From Fibrivirga algicola (GTDB taxonomy: Bacteria > Bacteroidota > Bacteroidia > Cytophagales > Spirosomataceae), in NCBI RefSeq assembly GCF_011742925.1, contig NZ_WAEL01000003.1:310001-374000 (forward strand): a DNA stretch of 64,000 bases, in the 5' to 3' direction. The position numbers and the translations under genes are program-made. This document shows positions 61,963-64,000 of this stretch, in pieces (the stretch's first letter is position 1; each line of letters opens with the position of its first letter). The notes under the pieces were generated by a model. The model was not told the origin of the DNA. It saw nothing but the letters and a program-made list of their open reading frames with translations, and ran no database searches.

Positions 61963-62353
61963 GTTACGGATGGGATTACGTATAAATCTCAGGCAAACTT
62001 ACGAAGTTTTAGAACTATATAATCTATCTGCTTAATTCCAAGCAGAAGTTATCTAATGGCGTAAGTGGCAATATTTATACCAACTTTTTTTAATAATATA
62101 TAATTATAAGACTAATCTATAGCGGTTTTTGCAGACTCATATACAGAACAAATGAAAGTAGTTACAGATGGCTATACTTTTTTCAACGTTTAGCGACCGT
62201 AAACCTCCCAATTAGGATAAGTAAAAAACCGAGTGTCCGAAAAAATCGAAATTGTAGGCACGCAGTCATTCGCCCCATCAGTGCTCGTTGAGTATAGAGC
62301 CAATGGAGAATAGTAACAAATACCCTACCAATACTACAGGAGAAGTATAAAAA
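61963..62353. other. AT-rich intergenic region
   Basis: 391 bases, clearly more AT-rich than the rest of the window between 62030 and 62130. It holds a -7-like box near the 57805 gene. No ORF on either strand looks coding, and the long hairpin common in other gaps is missing here. Confidence 0.5.
61994..62001 (-). promoter_or_regulatory. Possible -7 box of the beta-helix/PA14 gene
   Basis: TAAGTTTG on the minus strand matches TAnnTTTG and lies 32 bases upstream of the TTG start, giving a leader of about 25 bases. No clear -33 element is seen. Confidence 0.4.
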
Positions 62354-64000
62354 TTACCAAACTCGTACGTCGGACTGAGTTTGATCGTCTTCACCATTGG
62401 TGAATCCGTTGCCTGGTGTTGAGTCCGGGTCGCCCACGGAGCAAGACATGATCTGTGCTTTGTTAACCCAAAAGCCAGGAAGAGTGACACGTACCCAAAA
62501 GGATATTGTTGCGGTTGAATTGGCGGCTATCGTATCTATTGTGTTTGTTATAGTACGCCCGTTAATAGACCAATTGGCTGACTCTGCCAGGTCAAATCCG
62601 TCAGGTAGTATATTCTGTACCGTTACGCCACGGGCATCCATACCGCCTGCATTAGTTACTGACAGCGTGTAGCTGATTAACTCACCAAGCGCCGGCACAC
62701 GCTTACTGACCGCCATGTGCAAACTAAGGTCGGCCTGGGTTGCGCTTGGCACTGGCTGGCTGGAAACCACTGCTGGCAGCACACGTTGATTGGGATTAGG
62801 CGATTCGTATAGCGCTGTCGCCTCACCAACCCGCAATTCAGTTGTCGAAGCATCATCTTCTCCATCAGCCGTGCCGGTGTTAGGGTTGCTATCAGGGTCA
62901 TGTGATGTGGCGGTTGTTAATTGCGCCGACATCCTAAAGAGGCCTGGTGAAGTTGCCCTGATCGAAACCGCGTACGTGGTATCTCGGTAAGGGGCTAGTG
63001 GCAGCACGGTGCCGTTCAGCACGTTGTCAGTATAAGGCTGGCCGTTCACAGCGGTGAACTCCATGTTAGCTGGTAACCTATATGTCCATTTGGCCAGTTC
63101 AGCGCTGGTGGCGCCTTCATTACGAACCGTCAACCTGACTGTAGTTGGTTCATTTATTTGCAAAACCCGCTTATCACTGAATAACGAGAGACTAAGATCG
63201 GCCGGAGGAAAGGGAAGGGTATCCCTTAACAGGACAACAGATGTAAACGGTTTTAGTACCAGCGACTTTGCATAGGCCTGATTTTTTACGTCCCGGAAAG
63301 CGCCAGCCGGCAACATAACCGTACTATCTTTTAAAGTAGGGTTGTAATACAACTTGATAAAGTCGTCGGGGTTATTTCGAACAGGTACGTCTTCCTGCAC
63401 ACGTACATTATCTATCCAGAAAGCAGGTTCTTCCTGATTCGTTTGAAGCATGATAATAGCATCCTGATCATCATCCGACGCCGTGAACACCACCTCATAG
63501 CTTTTGCGATCCGGACCGATTGATAGCGTATATCGCCCATCAAATTCACGAAACGGTGGCCCATATTGCCGGATATAAGCCATAATATTGATCATACCCG
63601 TGGATACGGCATCGAAACGCAGCACATATGTTTTTCCCTTTCTAATTGGCCCTACGCGCTTCACCAACTGCGCGTATGAATCTGCCTGACCTGATGGGGT
63701 AGGAAAAGAGAGTTTAAGACTTCCACCATCCAGTCTACTTATATTATCCCGTACAATTGACGCATTTCCATACCGGCTATACACAACCTCCCAGCCGTCA
63801 AGACCTGTATCAAATGTGCTGCTGATTCGATTAGCGCCACCAGCGCTTTCCGCTAGATATTGATTGTACGTAATGGGACTGCTCTTAGAATGCAAATCCT
63901 GTCCCTTTGAAAATTTTTGCCAATCAGGCAATGAGAAATTACCACCTTGTCCCCAATTGACAATTCCTCTTATTGTTGCCGCTTCGTTAAATGGTCTGGC
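62354..64000 (-). CDS. Large secreted protein with DUF11 domains (5' end beyond window)
   Basis: 548 codons are visible and the frame is open to the window edge, so the N-terminus is missing; a TTG at 63931 is not a credible start. Order in the visible part: a carbohydrate-binding, galactose-binding-like domain (STFDTGLDGWEVVY.. to FWIDNVRVQED), a short module (DFIKLYYNP, LPAGAFRDVKNQ) also found in the neighbouring 57805 protein, then two DUF11/conserved-repeat Ig-like domains (PTTVRLTVRNEGATSAELA; YTLSVTNAGGMDARGVTV). It ends TQSDVRVW with no T9SS sorting tail. Probably surface-attached and glycan-related. Confidence 0.8.
   Translation of the reverse strand, partial: ARPFNEAATIRGIVNWGQGGNFSLPDWQKFSKGQDLHSKSSPITYNQYLAESAGGANRISSTFDTGLDGWEVVYSRYGNASIVRDNISRLDGGSLKLSFPTPSGQADSYAQLVKRVGPIRKGKTYVLRFDAVSTGMINIMAYIRQYGPPFREFDGRYTLSIGPDRKSYEVVFTASDDDQDAIIMLQTNQEEPAFWIDNVRVQEDVPVRNNPDDFIKLYYNPTLKDSTVMLPAGAFRDVKNQAYAKSLVLKPFTSVVLLRDTLPFPPADLSLSLFSDKRVLQINEPTTVRLTVRNEGATSAELAKWTYRLPANMEFTAVNGQPYTDNVLNGTVLPLAPYRDTTYAVSIRATSPGLFRMSAQLTTATSHDPDSNPNTGTADGEDDASTTELRVGEATALYESPNPNQRVLPAVVSSQPVPSATQADLSLHMAVSKRVPALGELISYTLSVTNAGGMDARGVTVQNILPDGFDLAESANWSINGRTITNTIDTIAANSTATISFWVRVTLPGFWVNKAQIMSCSVGDPDSTPGNGFTNGEDDQTQSDVRVW

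Overview
The window looks like a chromosomal stretch of a Bacteroidota bacterium of the order Cytophagales, probably Spirosoma or a close relative (inference). The signs are large FtsX/MacB-type permeases in tandem, a type IX secretion sorting tail on a very large beta-helix/PA14 protein, DUF5522, GIN/DUF4097 proteins, TAnnTTTG-like -7 boxes and no clear Shine-Dalgarno sequences. No phage, integrase, transposase or CRISPR array is visible.

Layout. Positions 1-21596: seven complete ~800-residue permease genes plus the first 11 codons of an eighth at the left edge, in two minus-strand operons (10004 leftwards off the window; 21596 to 13553, which also holds a GIN-domain gene). Between them, on the plus strand, lie a lipoprotein esterase, a membrane protein and a short MacB-type permease. 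Positions 22073-29657: a zinc metallopeptidase facing a complete 2-oxoglutarate dehydrogenase cluster (sucA, sucB, two tiny DUF4177-like genes, lpdA). Positions 29982-32159: three exported proteins. Positions 32173-47519: ten minus-strand genes. The upper two are a TolC-type outer-membrane protein and a membrane fusion protein. The lower eight encode an unusual set: a cold-shock-like membrane protein, a vWA-like lipoprotein, a small membrane protein, a tubulin/FtsZ-like protein, a 1239-residue actin/Hsp70-fold ATPase, two membrane-anchored proteins and a GH130 enzyme. Positions 47597-57576: mostly housekeeping (aminotransferase, orphan LolD-like ATPase, DUF4097 protein, tRNA-Gly, tRNA-Leu, cupin, tpiA, aspartic protease-PDZ, rpmB, DUF5522, rocD, M48-MORN protease). 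Positions 57805-64000: two large secreted proteins, the second cut by the window edge.

How the parts may work together. Both permease operons, the orphan ATPase and the DUF4097 gene carry the same palindromic site (GTCCG-N4-CGGAC type). At three of the four, a sigma-54-like -24/-12 element lies 53-55 bases nearer the gene. This predicts one envelope-stress regulon in which the lone ATPase powers the ATPase-less permeases, possibly with the MacA-like and TolC-like genes nearby.

The other standout features are the actin-like/tubulin-like/vWA locus, a long hairpin in almost every intergenic gap (arms up to 42 bases, each gap different but some sharing modules), and a strongly over-represented 9-mer, ACGTACCTG/CAGGTACGT, spread through the coding DNA. 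All counts were made by eye.
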